From Pseudomonas koreensis (lineage in GTDB: Bacteria; Pseudomonadota; Gammaproteobacteria; Pseudomonadales; Pseudomonadaceae), in contig NZ_JALJWP010000001.1 in the NCBI RefSeq assembly GCF_024169245.1, positions 2,915,501 to 2,979,500 on the forward strand: 64,000 nt of DNA. The letters are read 5' to 3'. Within the stretch, counting starts at the first letter, position 1. Each line of letters begins with the position of its first letter. The notes below the pieces were generated by a model that was not told the origin of the DNA, did not search any database, and was given only the letters and a program-made list of their open reading frames with translations. The translations under genes and the position numbers were made by a program. Shown here piece by piece: positions 17,525 through 27,100 of this stretch.

Positions 17525-20500
17525 CTATAGGTCTACGCACGATACATAGTCGCTTTGATAATTGCAGACATATAATTTCTTTTCGTCCGTGCTTTTTATA
17601 AGATGGCAAGGGACTTCACCCGCAACGTAAAATGGCCCAACGAATCCGGTAGTTGTGTTGACCCTAAAAAGTTTGTTGCTTTCCATGTCTGTAATGTAAA
17701 TGTACCGCCCGGGGCTAGTGGTTGTAATTCCTCTTCCACCACTGTTTTCGATGTATTTTATGACTCGCTCATCTTTAACGTCTATAACGGCGGTATCATG
17801 ATCCATGGTAGCGTAGGCAAATTCGCCAAGAGGGCTGAAAGTTATACTCCATGCTCGATCTGAAAGCTCAATTTGACGGACGTTACTGCTTTCAATATCG
17901 ATTATGGATATATTTGGGCTTTGTGTGTTACAAATGTAAATGGATTTGTCGTCTAGGCTGGCAACGCCGTAGCGGGGGGCTTTTCCTACAGTAATATTTT
18001 TGGTCTCGTAAGTGCTTGTATTTATCTGTGTGACAGTATTTGTGGAGTAATTGCAGGTAAATAGCCATTGCCCATTGTTGCTTATGATTACACCCCATGG
18101 GCCTATGTCTGTATCAACTGTCTTGATTATTTTTCTCGACAACAAATCGATGACTGTAACTGTGTTTATCATTGAATTGCTCACATAGCATATCCCTTCA
18201 TCAGGACTCAATGCGATCCCATTTGCGTCAGTAACGTCGTCTATCGTGTTCACAATCTCATGTGAGGCGGTGTCAATAATGGAAATGTTATTTTTCTGCC
18301 AGCTGGTTACGTAGATCCGTGTACCGTCCGAGCTGATAGCGATATCCCAAGAGCCACCACCAAGAAATATACTGTTCAGTTGTCCCTGAGCCGTTACGGT
18401 CGCTGATGCCTCGCCAACTGACGCACCTTTACTGGCCACCAGATTGTAACTTCCACTTGTCTGAGCGCCCGTTACACCGCGTACACTGACTTTGCCCTCG
18501 GTGTTGCTGGGAAAATCCCGTGAGCCGCTTCCTCCATCGCTAAAGCTGAAATCAGCGGGGAGGTCCAATGTGACGGTTCCCTGCAGGGGTGTTCCGTCCA
18601 AATTGCTGAGTTGAACTTCGATATCCTTAAGCCGACCTCTCGGTGCGATCACGTAAGGCGCATTGGTGAACTTCACTAGCACTGCGTCCTCGACGGCCTT
18701 CACCGTATAAGTCCGCACAGGAAAACCCAGTGCCAGGTTTTCATCCGTGCTGTGATCCGGAGTAGCCATGAAAAACACGGTGAGTGCGCTGAGGTCCTTT
18801 AACGCCTGCAGATCCTCCAAGGGAAAGGACGCATCGAGATAACCTTGCGATATCCAGCGGGCGTCCACGGCAGTGCTCGGACCGCTCCACACGATGCGCT
18901 TATATTCGGTATCGTCTTTTTTTGTGCCTTCAACTCGCATCCAGACACGCTGACCAGCGGCAATGTGCGGCCAGAAACCACCGCGAAGAGTGGCCGCAGC
19001 AGTGAGCGTGGACACATCCAGCTCAGTCCCGTCACCACCGTCGGCCGCCTGAATGATTTTCGGTGAGTGCGAAATATCTACACCCAGCTGCAACACCACT
19101 AATGTACGCGGGCGAGAGTCTTCCGGATCCTGGGTGCCGCGTGTCACGCTGTAAAGCAGGGTTACTGATTTGGCGAGGTTGAAAGCGAGCACCGAGACAG
19201 CCAGCGGTATTTCTTGCGGACCGACGGTGGTGACTGGCCATGGCTCGGTGGTGTGCGAACCGGCAGCGGGCGTTCCGGGTGCGCCGATCCAGCGGACGAT
19301 AATCTTGTCGCCGACCAGCATGCCGTCATAGTCGATCACCGCGGTCAGTGCGTTTTGGGCATCCAGCGGGTCGAGGCTGGTGTCGTTCGGTGCTTCCTTG
19401 ATCTTCGGCTCTTTCAGATCCAGCGCCACCCCAACACTGAACGTCAGCGAATTGGAATAACTCGTCCCGTCTGCCGCGCGTTTGATCTCGTACCTGGCCT
19501 CGACCGTTCCGCCTTCATTGCCCTTGATCAGCTCGGCACCGATGGGGAAGGGCACCGGTTGTCCGGCGGTGAACTCGTTCAGCTTGATCGAATCGGGGTA
19601 TTCGCCGGTGATCGAGCCGATCCAGAATATGAACACTTCGTCGCCAGCAACCGTTTCGATGTACACCACAGTCAGGGTGGTGCCGGCGGTGTCGGCGGGC
19701 AGGACGCCGTCCACTACGCCAGCCACCTCGGGTTCGGGCAGTTCCAGGCGGGGTTCGCCGACTTGCAGGATTTCAGTGTGGATCGACTCGCGAATGGCCC
19801 GGGTGGCCTCGTACGGGTTGAGCGTGGCGAGCACCGCTTCGGCGATCAATTGCTGGTAGTAGAACTCCGCCGTGCCGCCGTTGACCGGGGCCAGGTGTTT
19901 GCCGTCGATGTTGTACAGCAGCGGTTTCGCGTCGACGACGTCGTTACGGGTGATAAGGCGCGTCGGCAGGTCAGGCAGGTAGGGCTTGAGGTCGGACCTG
20001 GTGCCGAGCATGAATATCTTGAGGACCTGGCCTTGGGCAAAGGATTTGTCGAAGGGGATCTCGAGGCGAATCTGAGGCAGTGCGGGGTCCAGCGCCCCGG
20101 AGTCCTCGTCCAGCATGATCGGCGCGGCCAGTCGCTGGACTTCGCCGATGGCGGTGATGAACTGGCTTTTGGAATGCCGATGGGGAGGGCTGTCGGCTTT
20201 TTTCACGCTGCAGGACAAGGAGAATGTTTTCGTTGCCAGCTGCATCAGCGCTGCGTTGGGCAGTTCGAGTTCGACCACACTCGGCAGGTTGTCCAGCGGT
20301 TTGCTTTCCACGTTGAAGTCAATCGGTGCGCCCTCGGTCGGCGTGCCTTTGACCCGCACAATGATGATGTCGCCCAGTTCGAATTCCGACTTCGAGGTGG
20401 GGACTTGTGCCGTCCCCGGCTTGCCCGCGAGGGCGTCCAGATCCAGCTCATTGTTTTTGGCTTCCTTGAGTATCGGGGCGTCCAGCCGGGTCGCATCGAC

Positions 20501-21271
20501 GGCCACCACGATGCGCTGTTCGGGGCTCCAGTCTTCGGAGCGATTGAGCACCTTGTCATACACCTCGAACGCCACGGCCACACCGGGAGAATCCGCATCA
20601 CCGGCCTCGCGGATGACGGCTTCGGTAATGGTCACGAGGACCGGCGCCTTGCCTTCAGCCTGTTCCTGAGTCAGCGGCTCACTGAACACGAAGATCCCGC
20701 CCCAACTGATGCGACAGACATCGCCCGCCGCCGCGTACGGGTAGGGCGCTGTGCCAGCGGTCTTGCCAAGGGTGATCGGCACGCCAGCGGCGACGTTGTC
20801 CTTGTCGATACCGCCGTCAACGATCTCCTTGGGAATCGTCATGATCAGCTTGGAATGCCCGATTTCACCATTGTCATCGTGCCCGCCCGGACGCGTGAGC
20901 TTGACCAGCACCTGCATGACCTCGGACGGTTGATCCGTGCCGCCCAGCGGCTTGACGGAATAGGACACCGCAAACGAGCCATCGACCATGTGCCGGGAGG
21001 GCACGAACATGCGCAGTTGCGTGCCGACCTCGGTCTTGTCGACGGTTTCCACCCAGACGTTCTCCCCGGTGCCCCAGAAGATCGTCAACTTGTCGCCAAC
21101 CGCCATGTTCCCCCACGGCCCCGCCTGGCACAGCAAGCCATTAAGCGGAAAGTTGCCCAGCGCGGCCGCGATGCCGATACCCCAGATAATGGGAACCGTC
21201 GACACCGGTTCTTTGCTGCGCCCGGGGATGTCAAGTTCCTTGAGTAGCAGGGGGCTGTTCTGGCTGGGCAT
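17525..21271 (-). CDS. Giant Ig-module protein B with YVTN-type propeller tip
   Basis: 1248 residues. Residues 1-640 are nearly identical to protein A. Beyond KRAADGTSYSNSL the sequences part: B continues with two ~110-aa modules, a Big_1-like domain (about 870-960; VQLSNLDGTPLQGTVTLDLP), then a ~286-residue seven-blade-like beta-propeller (about 963-1248). Its blades read like IYVTSW..NNISIIDTAS..IVNTI, of the YVTN/surface-layer type. Propeller DNA (17525-18385) is markedly AT-rich against the GC-rich 5' half, so the tip appears to be of separate origin. There is no signal peptide. The promoter and lux box are the same as for gene A. Likely surface-exposed or secreted, by analogy with other YVTN proteins; unproven. 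Confidence 0.82.
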   Translation of the reverse strand: MPSQNSPLLLKELDIPGRSKEPVSTVPIIWGIGIAAALGNFPLNGLLCQAGPWGNMAVGDKLTIFWGTGENVWVETVDKTEVGTQLRMFVPSRHMVDGSFAVSYSVKPLGGTDQPSEVMQVLVKLTRPGGHDDNGEIGHSKLIMTIPKEIVDGGIDKDNVAAGVPITLGKTAGTAPYPYAAAGDVCRISWGGIFVFSEPLTQEQAEGKAPVLVTITEAVIREAGDADSPGVAVAFEVYDKVLNRSEDWSPEQRIVVAVDATRLDAPILKEAKNNELDLDALAGKPGTAQVPTSKSEFELGDIIIVRVKGTPTEGAPIDFNVESKPLDNLPSVVELELPNAALMQLATKTFSLSCSVKKADSPPHRHSKSQFITAIGEVQRLAAPIMLDEDSGALDPALPQIRLEIPFDKSFAQGQVLKIFMLGTRSDLKPYLPDLPTRLITRNDVVDAKPLLYNIDGKHLAPVNGGTAEFYYQQLIAEAVLATLNPYEATRAIRESIHTEILQVGEPRLELPEPEVAGVVDGVLPADTAGTTLTVVYIETVAGDEVFIFWIGSITGEYPDSIKLNEFTAGQPVPFPIGAELIKGNEGGTVEARYEIKRAADGTSYSNSLTFSVGVALDLKEPKIKEAPNDTSLDPLDAQNALTAVIDYDGMLVGDKIIVRWIGAPGTPAAGSHTTEPWPVTTVGPQEIPLAVSVLAFNLAKSVTLLYSVTRGTQDPEDSRPRTLVVLQLGVDISHSPKIIQAADGGDGTELDVSTLTAAATLRGGFWPHIAAGQRVWMRVEGTKKDDTEYKRIVWSGPSTAVDARWISQGYLDASFPLEDLQALKDLSALTVFFMATPDHSTDENLALGFPVRTYTVKAVEDAVLVKFTNAPYVIAPRGRLKDIEVQLSNLDGTPLQGTVTLDLPADFSFSDGGSGSRDFPSNTEGKVSVRGVTGAQTSGSYNLVASKGASVGEASATVTAQGQLNSIFLGGGSWDIAISSDGTRIYVTSWQKNNISIIDTASHEIVNTIDDVTDANGIALSPDEGICYVSNSMINTVTVIDLLSRKIIKTVDTDIGPWGVIISNNGQWLFTCNYSTNTVTQINTSTYETKNITVGKAPRYGVASLDDKSIYICNTQSPNISIIDIESSNVRQIELSDRAWSITFSPLGEFAYATMDHDTAVIDVKDERVIKYIENSGGRGITTTSPGRYIYITDMESNKLFRVNTTTGFVGPFYVAGEVPCHLIKSTDEKKLYVCNYQSDYVSCVDL

Positions 21272-21356
21272 GGCGCTGACTCTGTGTGGGAAAGGGACAG
21301 CGTGAGTTAACGCGCGTTGAAGGGATTGCGCACCTGTCAGAGTTGACAGGTGCGCA
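19522..21356. repeat. Long direct repeat, right copy (pairs with 14689-16523)
   Basis: Right-hand copy of the 1.83-kb near-identical block containing the promoter and 5' half of giant gene B. Identity stops at codon ~640, where the two proteins take different C-terminal paths. Confidence 0.92.
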
Positions 21357-21369
21357 GGGGTATCCGACG
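21306..21369 (-). promoter_or_regulatory. Lux-box promoter of giant gene B
   Basis: ACCTGTCAGAGTTGACAGGT at 21332-21351 inside a 12-bp-arm inverted repeat. GTTAAC at 21311-21306 lies 20 nt downstream, and CGTCGG at 21369-21364 begins 18 nt upstream. Confidence 0.78.
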
Positions 21370-21414
21370 AGCGGTGGTTTGTTTTTTTGCTTGAGTGAAG
21401 GCTGGGAAAACGTC

Positions 21415-21440
21415 TTCGCGAGCAGGCGCGCTCCCACTAC
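21415..21440. repeat. Solitary decayed REP element
   Basis: TTCGCGAGCAGGCGCGCTCCCAC, one inverted copy of the common REP sequence with a substitution. Confidence 0.65.
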
Positions 21441-21469
21441 GGAATTGCGTTTCACACCTGCATTTGAGT

Positions 21470-21585
21470 AGATCGGATCGGCACTTACGCATTCGGCGAC
21501 GGTGCCCAGGCGTGCGTTTCCGGGCCGCTGCGGCTTGTAAGCCAGTCGAGAGCAGACGTGCGATAAACAGCACTCGAATATTCAT
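21470..21585 (-). pseudogene. Remnant of a further HvnA-like gene
   Basis: An ATG at 21585 overlaps the stop of the upstream gene as ATGA, the usual mark of translational coupling, and opens with a signal-peptide-like MNIRVLFIARLLSTGLQAAA. Within 60 nt the DNA matches the N-terminal coding region of the neighbouring HvnA-like gene (shared GGCCCGGAAAC and CCGTCGCCGAATGCGT blocks, compare 23050-23125). The frame is shifted and the spacing shortened, and it soon runs into a stop. I read it as the decayed start of a paralogous operon member. Confidence 0.45.
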
Positions 21586-23189
21586 AAGTCGATGTCTGGA
21601 ACGATCAAAATCGCGGCAGGCGCGCCGGGTGCGATCTGATCGTCCGGGATGTAGCTGAATACCCGACCGTCCGCGGCTTCCAGATTCAACCTCACAATTG
21701 GCAGAAAACGCCCCGTGATTTGAAAGTAGTCACGTTGGCCGAACTGTGCTTGCAACAGTCCATTGCTGTCGTAATGACCGGTCAAGCTGTAGTAGAAGAC
21801 TTCCATAGGGATTTGCAGAGGAATGTCCTGCGGCCAGGTGCGTATCATCACTTCGTTCCAGCCATCGCCGTTGGGGACGCTGGGACGAACATCGATGTTC
21901 AGCTGAAATTGCTCGGCATCAATGTTGAATGCACAACTGTTGCGCGGATTGGCCGCATAGCGACTTGCCCATGCCTGCACACTGGTCACTCCCAGTTCGT
22001 TGCACATTTCACCGCGTATCCGGCACGTGTCTTCGACCGGGCGGCTGGTTGCACCATCGAATGGGTAGGCGCACATCACCGCAAGCGGCGTGGCTGCCGG
22101 TGCGGCGCTCTCACGAACAATAAAACCCTGTTTGTACACCGGTTTTTTCAAATCGGCGTCCACGCGCAAATAGGTAAAGGACACTCCGTTATTGGTTACG
22201 GAGCCCGGACTCGGATTCCACATGTGGAATGCCGTCGAGGCCTGCGTACCGCGCAGTAGTACGCCGTTGCAGTAATAAGCGGTCGTGCCGTCTGGACACG
22301 TAGGCGAGGTGTTTGAATATCTGTCGTTCAACCGCGCCGCCACTTGATAGCCGATGTACAACTGATCCTGCTGGTTGAACCCGAACACCGCATCGGGTGC
22401 CTGCGTCAGATCCATGCGCAAGAGCGGCAGCCAATCGCCGGTGGCATTGAAGTAGTCGCGTTGATCCGTCTGGGCGCCGAGCAGCGCGCCCGTTTTCGTA
22501 ATGTCGTAGAACAGTGCCTGAATCGGCAACTGGGCAGGAGCGTCGATGGCCCAGTTTCTGACTTGCAATTGCATGGGCCGGGCTGACCAATCGTCTTCAA
22601 GACCCTGATGGGCCACCAGGCTGGCCTTGAACTGAGACGGCACAAGACTGCTCAGCGAGCATTGTCGCTGCGGTTGTTGGCCCTGCTCCTGAAAATGGCT
22701 GAGCCAACCGGTCGCGTCGGTCACCCCTTGAGCCGCGCAGGAGCTGACATCCCGAGCGTGTTTTAGCGCGGTCTGCGTTGCACAGCCGAAGTCCGGGCGA
22801 TTGCCATCCAGTGCAAGTTCGAAGGGATAGGCGCACAGCACATCCAGCGATTTGCCCTGACCGATGGCGGTAAACGAGTCGCTGAAGATCATCCCGTTCG
22901 GCTGCGCCAGCGTGCGGGTGCCGAGGTCCGCGCGCAGATAGGCAAAGCTTTCAGCGCCCAACTGTGTGGCAACGTCGCCATGCTTCCAGAACTCGCCTGA
23001 CTCGCTACTGCCGCGCACCAGCACGCCGCTGCAAAAGTACGCCGGGTTGGCGCCCACGCATTCGGCGACGGTATTTTGGTAGCGCCTGTTCAGCAACTGT
23101 GCGGTTTCCGGGCCGGTGGCGGCTTCGCTCAACGTGCTTGACAGCAGCAGTGCAAGCAACCAGTTTCTGGCACCTGTTATGCGATGCAT
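21582..23189 (-). CDS. Exported protein with two tandem HvnA-like halves
   Basis: 535 residues. A clear signal peptide (NWLLALLLSSTLSEAA, cleavage near residue 24) is followed by two homologous halves (about 30-280 and 290-525). Both contain LN.RY.NT...C......Y.C.GVL.RG, then a (S/A)F.YLR.D block, VLCAYPFD, a CAFN/CSLS Cys site, and QRDYF..TG..LP..R. Each half carries paired Cys consistent with periplasmic or extracellular disulfides. I recall single-half relatives annotated as halovibrin HvnA in Pseudomonas; that name is from memory. It lies 21 nt downstream of the 302-aa tip protein, as the third gene of the lux-box operon starting at 28208. Enzymatic activity is not established from sequence. 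Confidence 0.72.
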   Translation of the reverse strand: MHRITGARNWLLALLLSSTLSEAATGPETAQLLNRRYQNTVAECVGANPAYFCSGVLVRGSSESGEFWKHGDVATQLGAESFAYLRADLGTRTLAQPNGMIFSDSFTAIGQGKSLDVLCAYPFELALDGNRPDFGCATQTALKHARDVSSCAAQGVTDATGWLSHFQEQGQQPQRQCSLSSLVPSQFKASLVAHQGLEDDWSARPMQLQVRNWAIDAPAQLPIQALFYDITKTGALLGAQTDQRDYFNATGDWLPLLRMDLTQAPDAVFGFNQQDQLYIGYQVAARLNDRYSNTSPTCPDGTTAYYCNGVLLRGTQASTAFHMWNPSPGSVTNNGVSFTYLRVDADLKKPVYKQGFIVRESAAPAATPLAVMCAYPFDGATSRPVEDTCRIRGEMCNELGVTSVQAWASRYAANPRNSCAFNIDAEQFQLNIDVRPSVPNGDGWNEVMIRTWPQDIPLQIPMEVFYYSLTGHYDSNGLLQAQFGQRDYFQITGRFLPIVRLNLEAADGRVFSYIPDDQIAPGAPAAILIVPDIDL

Positions 23190-23209
23190 GATGCACTCCC
23201 TGTGCTCGC

Positions 23210-24118
23210 TCAGACTTGAGAAACGCCCACTACCTGCCAGAACGAATCGGTGTTGTGGCTGCTGGCATTGTCATTTATGGAGTCGCCGTTCAAGTCGTAG
23301 GTCCAGGCGGTGCCGGCCCCCAGCACGTCGCCGGTCCAGAACGGATAGTTGAGCCAGCCCAGGTAGGTGGCAACGGGGGCGGCATCGGGATAGTAGAGCG
23401 TCCAGAAACGCTTCATCTGGGCGATTGTGGGAGGTTGCAGTTTGGCGGTAGCACAGACCTCGGCCATGCCCTTCCAGTCTGCGTTATGGCTCAGGAAGTG
23501 CACTTCGCGAATGCCCTTGATCGTCAGTGAATAGGACCTGGGCACGTTCTGGCTGTCAGTGGCGCTGATCGAGCAATGCCCGTTCCTCATGGCGATGACT
23601 TCGCCGGACGCTTCATCGATTTTGGCAATTGTCGAATCACTGCTGGCATACGTGTAAGGTGCGCTGCCCCATTGCGCCTCTCGGCGCATGCGTGCAGCAG
23701 AAGGCACTTGCTTCGGTGGTTTTTCTACCGAAACCACATAGTCGAAGTCAGACAGATCCAGTGTTGCATCGACTTCAAAGCCAGCTTGCAACTGCAGAGT
23801 AAAAACCAGCGATTCTTTGCGATCGCCTTGGTAAAACTGCACTTCATATCGGATGGGCAACAGGTTGTCGGCACCTGCAACGAACTCTTTGGCCTCGACG
23901 GGGAACGTCACATCCCGGCCCACGGCGGACGAGCTGATGGGTATATCGTCTGTGTAATGGTCGCCGACAAACAGATACACGTGGTCACGATACGCCATGC
24001 CGTCGTAAGGCTTTATTCTGATAGTCGCGCCAGGGGCCGGAAGTGTTGCCGGGTCCAGAACGCCGTCGGAGGCTTCGTCAACCTCAGGTGCTTGCATTCC
24101 ACTGTGCTCAGTACCCAT
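23210..24118 (-). CDS. Short Ig-module protein with lectin-like tip
   Basis: 302 residues from ATG 24118 (SD AGAGGTGG); longer upstream starts lack a Shine-Dalgarno. Order: one family module (about 15-135; GATIRIKPYDGMAYRDHVYLFVGD), a Big_2-like domain (about 140-215; PYTYASSDSTIAKIDEASGE), and a ~90-residue tip (VCATAKLQPPTIAQMKRFW...SHNTDSFWQVVGVS) of the same C-type-lectin-like kind as the end of the 1509-aa protein. It is therefore a minimal version of the giant architecture. It lies 61 nt after the RCC1-tip giant gene and 20 nt before the HvnA-like gene, so one operon is likely. No signal peptide. Confidence 0.75.
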   Translation of the reverse strand: MGTEHSGMQAPEVDEASDGVLDPATLPAPGATIRIKPYDGMAYRDHVYLFVGDHYTDDIPISSSAVGRDVTFPVEAKEFVAGADNLLPIRYEVQFYQGDRKESLVFTLQLQAGFEVDATLDLSDFDYVVSVEKPPKQVPSAARMRREAQWGSAPYTYASSDSTIAKIDEASGEVIAMRNGHCSISATDSQNVPRSYSLTIKGIREVHFLSHNADWKGMAEVCATAKLQPPTIAQMKRFWTLYYPDAAPVATYLGWLNYPFWTGDVLGAGTAWTYDLNGDSINDNASSHNTDSFWQVVGVSQV

Positions 24119-24179
24119 GTCACCACCTCTTGATTGTTGGCATGCGGTGCTCTCATTTCCCAGGAGCACCGCGGTTGCT

Positions 24180-27100
24180 TCAGCGAGACGATTTTTCTGT
24201 CTGGGTGGACGGGCCGGTATTCACTTCGAGCCAGCGCTGCGCTTTGAGTGCAAGTCCTCTGGAAACGGGATTCGCCAAGTGCGAGACCTTGCCACGCAAA
24301 CGATCCTGCACCGCGCTGCTATCGCCGCCTCCGTCGGCATTGCCCCAGGTCACGACGCGTCCATCGGCCGTCAATGCGGTAAATCCATGGGTATTGTCAT
24401 AGAGCGCCTGGACCTGGGTGAGTTGATCGACAACCGTTGAGGTATCGCCGCCCACCGTGGCATCTCCCCACGCGACGACGGTGCCGTTGCTGCGCAGGGC
24501 GGCAAACGCCATCGAGGAACCGCATACCTGAACGATGTCGTCCAGCGCCGCGATTCCAGCGGGCACTTCGCCGCCCTCTGCCGGCCGGCCCCAGGCCACG
24601 ACATGGCCGTTGCCACGCCGCGCTGCGAACGCACGCCAGGTCGAGCTGACTTCGACGATATCCGTCAGCCCGCCGATCAGCGGATCAATCGTGCCGCCGT
24701 ATTCGGCGGTACCCCAGGCGACGACCTGGCCGCTGCCACGTCTTGCCGTAAATGCCTGGGCGTTGGCGCAACTCAGTTCGATGATGTCGGTCATGGCGGC
24801 GATGTCGGCAGGGACAGCGCCACCATAGGTCGCATGGCCCCAGCCGACGATTCTTCCATTGGCCCGATGGCCGGCAAATGCCCCATAACTGCCGAGTAGC
24901 GCATTGATATCGGTGAATCCGCCAATATCGGTTGGAATTTCACCGCCATTCGCTGCCAGTCCCCAGGCCACCAACTGCCCGGTCGCCCGGTGCGCGGCAA
25001 AGGCCTGGCCGGCGGCCGTGATACTGACAACGTCGGTCAGGTTGCCGATCGCTTCAGGAAGCGTCCCGCCGTCAGTCGCCGTGCCCCAGGCAACGATGCG
25101 GCCCGTGGTCTTCAGCCCGGCGAATGCTGTGGCGTTACCAACCACTTGCTTGAAATTCAACGGGTCAATGCCGATCATGCTTGCGCCTTCTGCGGCAGTG
25201 CCCCAGGCCACTACTGCGCTGTTGGCGCGACGGGCCGCGTAAGCGCTGCGTGAGCAGCTCACTTCGACGATGTCATCCATAGTGATGATGGTCGACGGAA
25301 TGTTCGCCCCATAAGCCGCGTTGCCCCAGCCCACCACATCGCCTACATCGCGGTGAGCGACGAACGCTGCCAGCCCGGTCACCGTGGTGTCGATCCCGTT
25401 GCCGATGATGTTGGCCGGATTGAGCGTGACCAGGTCGTCAGCGGTGCGCACCTGCAGGGGTTCGTGCGGAGCGGTGTCGCGCCAGGTGGTACCACTCGAC
25501 CATTGGCTGCCCGAAGGGTACTTCCATTCGGCCACCAAGGGTTGGCCCGTGTTGGCATTGAAAGCACTCAAGATTCGCGTGGCGCTGGAGGCCCGGTAAG
25601 TACTGCGGTTATAGCGTGCACCGAGCACTTTCAAAGTGCCGCTGCCGATCACCTTGCGCACGTCATAGACCGTTGGGTCAGAGGGGCCGTCGCTGCTACC
25701 GGCCGCGCGTTTAACGGTGTAGGAGAGTGCGATCTCACCACCTTCTTCAGCGTTGATTCGCGAGTGCGGTATCTTGATGGATGTCAGTTCCTTGTCCGCT
25801 TCGGTCGACAGCACTGTGTGGGGATGAGGTGTTGTGGTCTTGCCCGCGACGGTCACCGTGATCTCATCATCGGTCTTCAATTGCGCGGAAGCTGCGATAA
25901 CCACAGTGGCGCCATTCGGGTAAACATCATCGGGGTTCAGCTGATCTTTTTGCGCACCGGTTGCTTCACGGAATGTGGCAACCGGCAGCTTGAATTCCTG
26001 TGCCTCCACCTTCAGGTCATAGTCTTCACCCGTGGCGGAGCCGCCCTCGAACAGGTCTACCCGATAACTGACGATGACCGCTTTATTCAAACTGGCGAGG
26101 ACTTTCTCGCGGTCAATCGGGAACTCCACATCTTTGCCTTGGTTGTTACCGCTGACGGACTTGTCATCTTCGAACTCGTCGTCGATGGTCGCCCACTTCA
26201 TGTAGAAGTGGTCGCCAGCGTTTTCGGGACGGTTGGCGGGTATGACAACGGTGGCGCCGTTGGGGGCGTTGGCCGGATCGAGTATGTTATCGATGGCTTC
26301 GCGCACTTTGGCGGGGTCGAGCAGTTCCTGCTGGGCCTGCCCCACAACAAAGGTCAGCGGATTCGAGTAACTGGTTGTATCGGTTTCGGCACGCCAGATC
26401 TCATAGGCGACCGTTACCTTTTTATCGCGGTTCGGTTCGATGTGCTTGGTAATGAAATCAGCGCGCAGATTGAAATTGACATCCCTGTTGGCCGACAGTC
26501 CATTGAGTCTGATCATATCTTGCGTCTTGCCGGAGACTTCGCCCTCCCATCGGTAGGTCACTTCGTCCTTGTCCTTGCTCGGAGTGCCTGTGGGTCGCGG
26601 CGCGGTAAGCCTGCTTTCTCCGTTGGGCAAATCGGCGGGCTCCAGCGCTCCATCCTTCACCCCCAGGACCAGAGGCGCATCCAGTTCGAACCGCGGCTCC
26701 CCCACGTTCAACGGTGCAGTGGAGCGCGATAAGCGACTGATGATGGAGTCGCCTTCGGCGATGAGCAGTTTGTACGCCAGGGTGAGTGTGCCGCCCTCAA
26801 TCGTCTTGAGGTGCTTGCCCTCGACCGTCACGGTGAATCCGTTTTTATCTTCAACCTCGACACGGTCCGGAAGATAGGGTTCGAACAGCGGGTTATACGT
26901 GGAGCCGTTGGGCCGGATGCCTATCCATTGCACAGCGATGCCCATGCCGACTTCTATGACCGGATCATGCGGAATACGAATTCTGGTAAAAGCGAGATCA
27001 GGGTCGAGTGCGCCGTTTTCCATGTCATCAGCAAGCGGTGCGGCAAGTTGCAAAGGCTCCCCGTCGATTCGCACGAACTGCCTTTTTGAGTGGAACGTAT

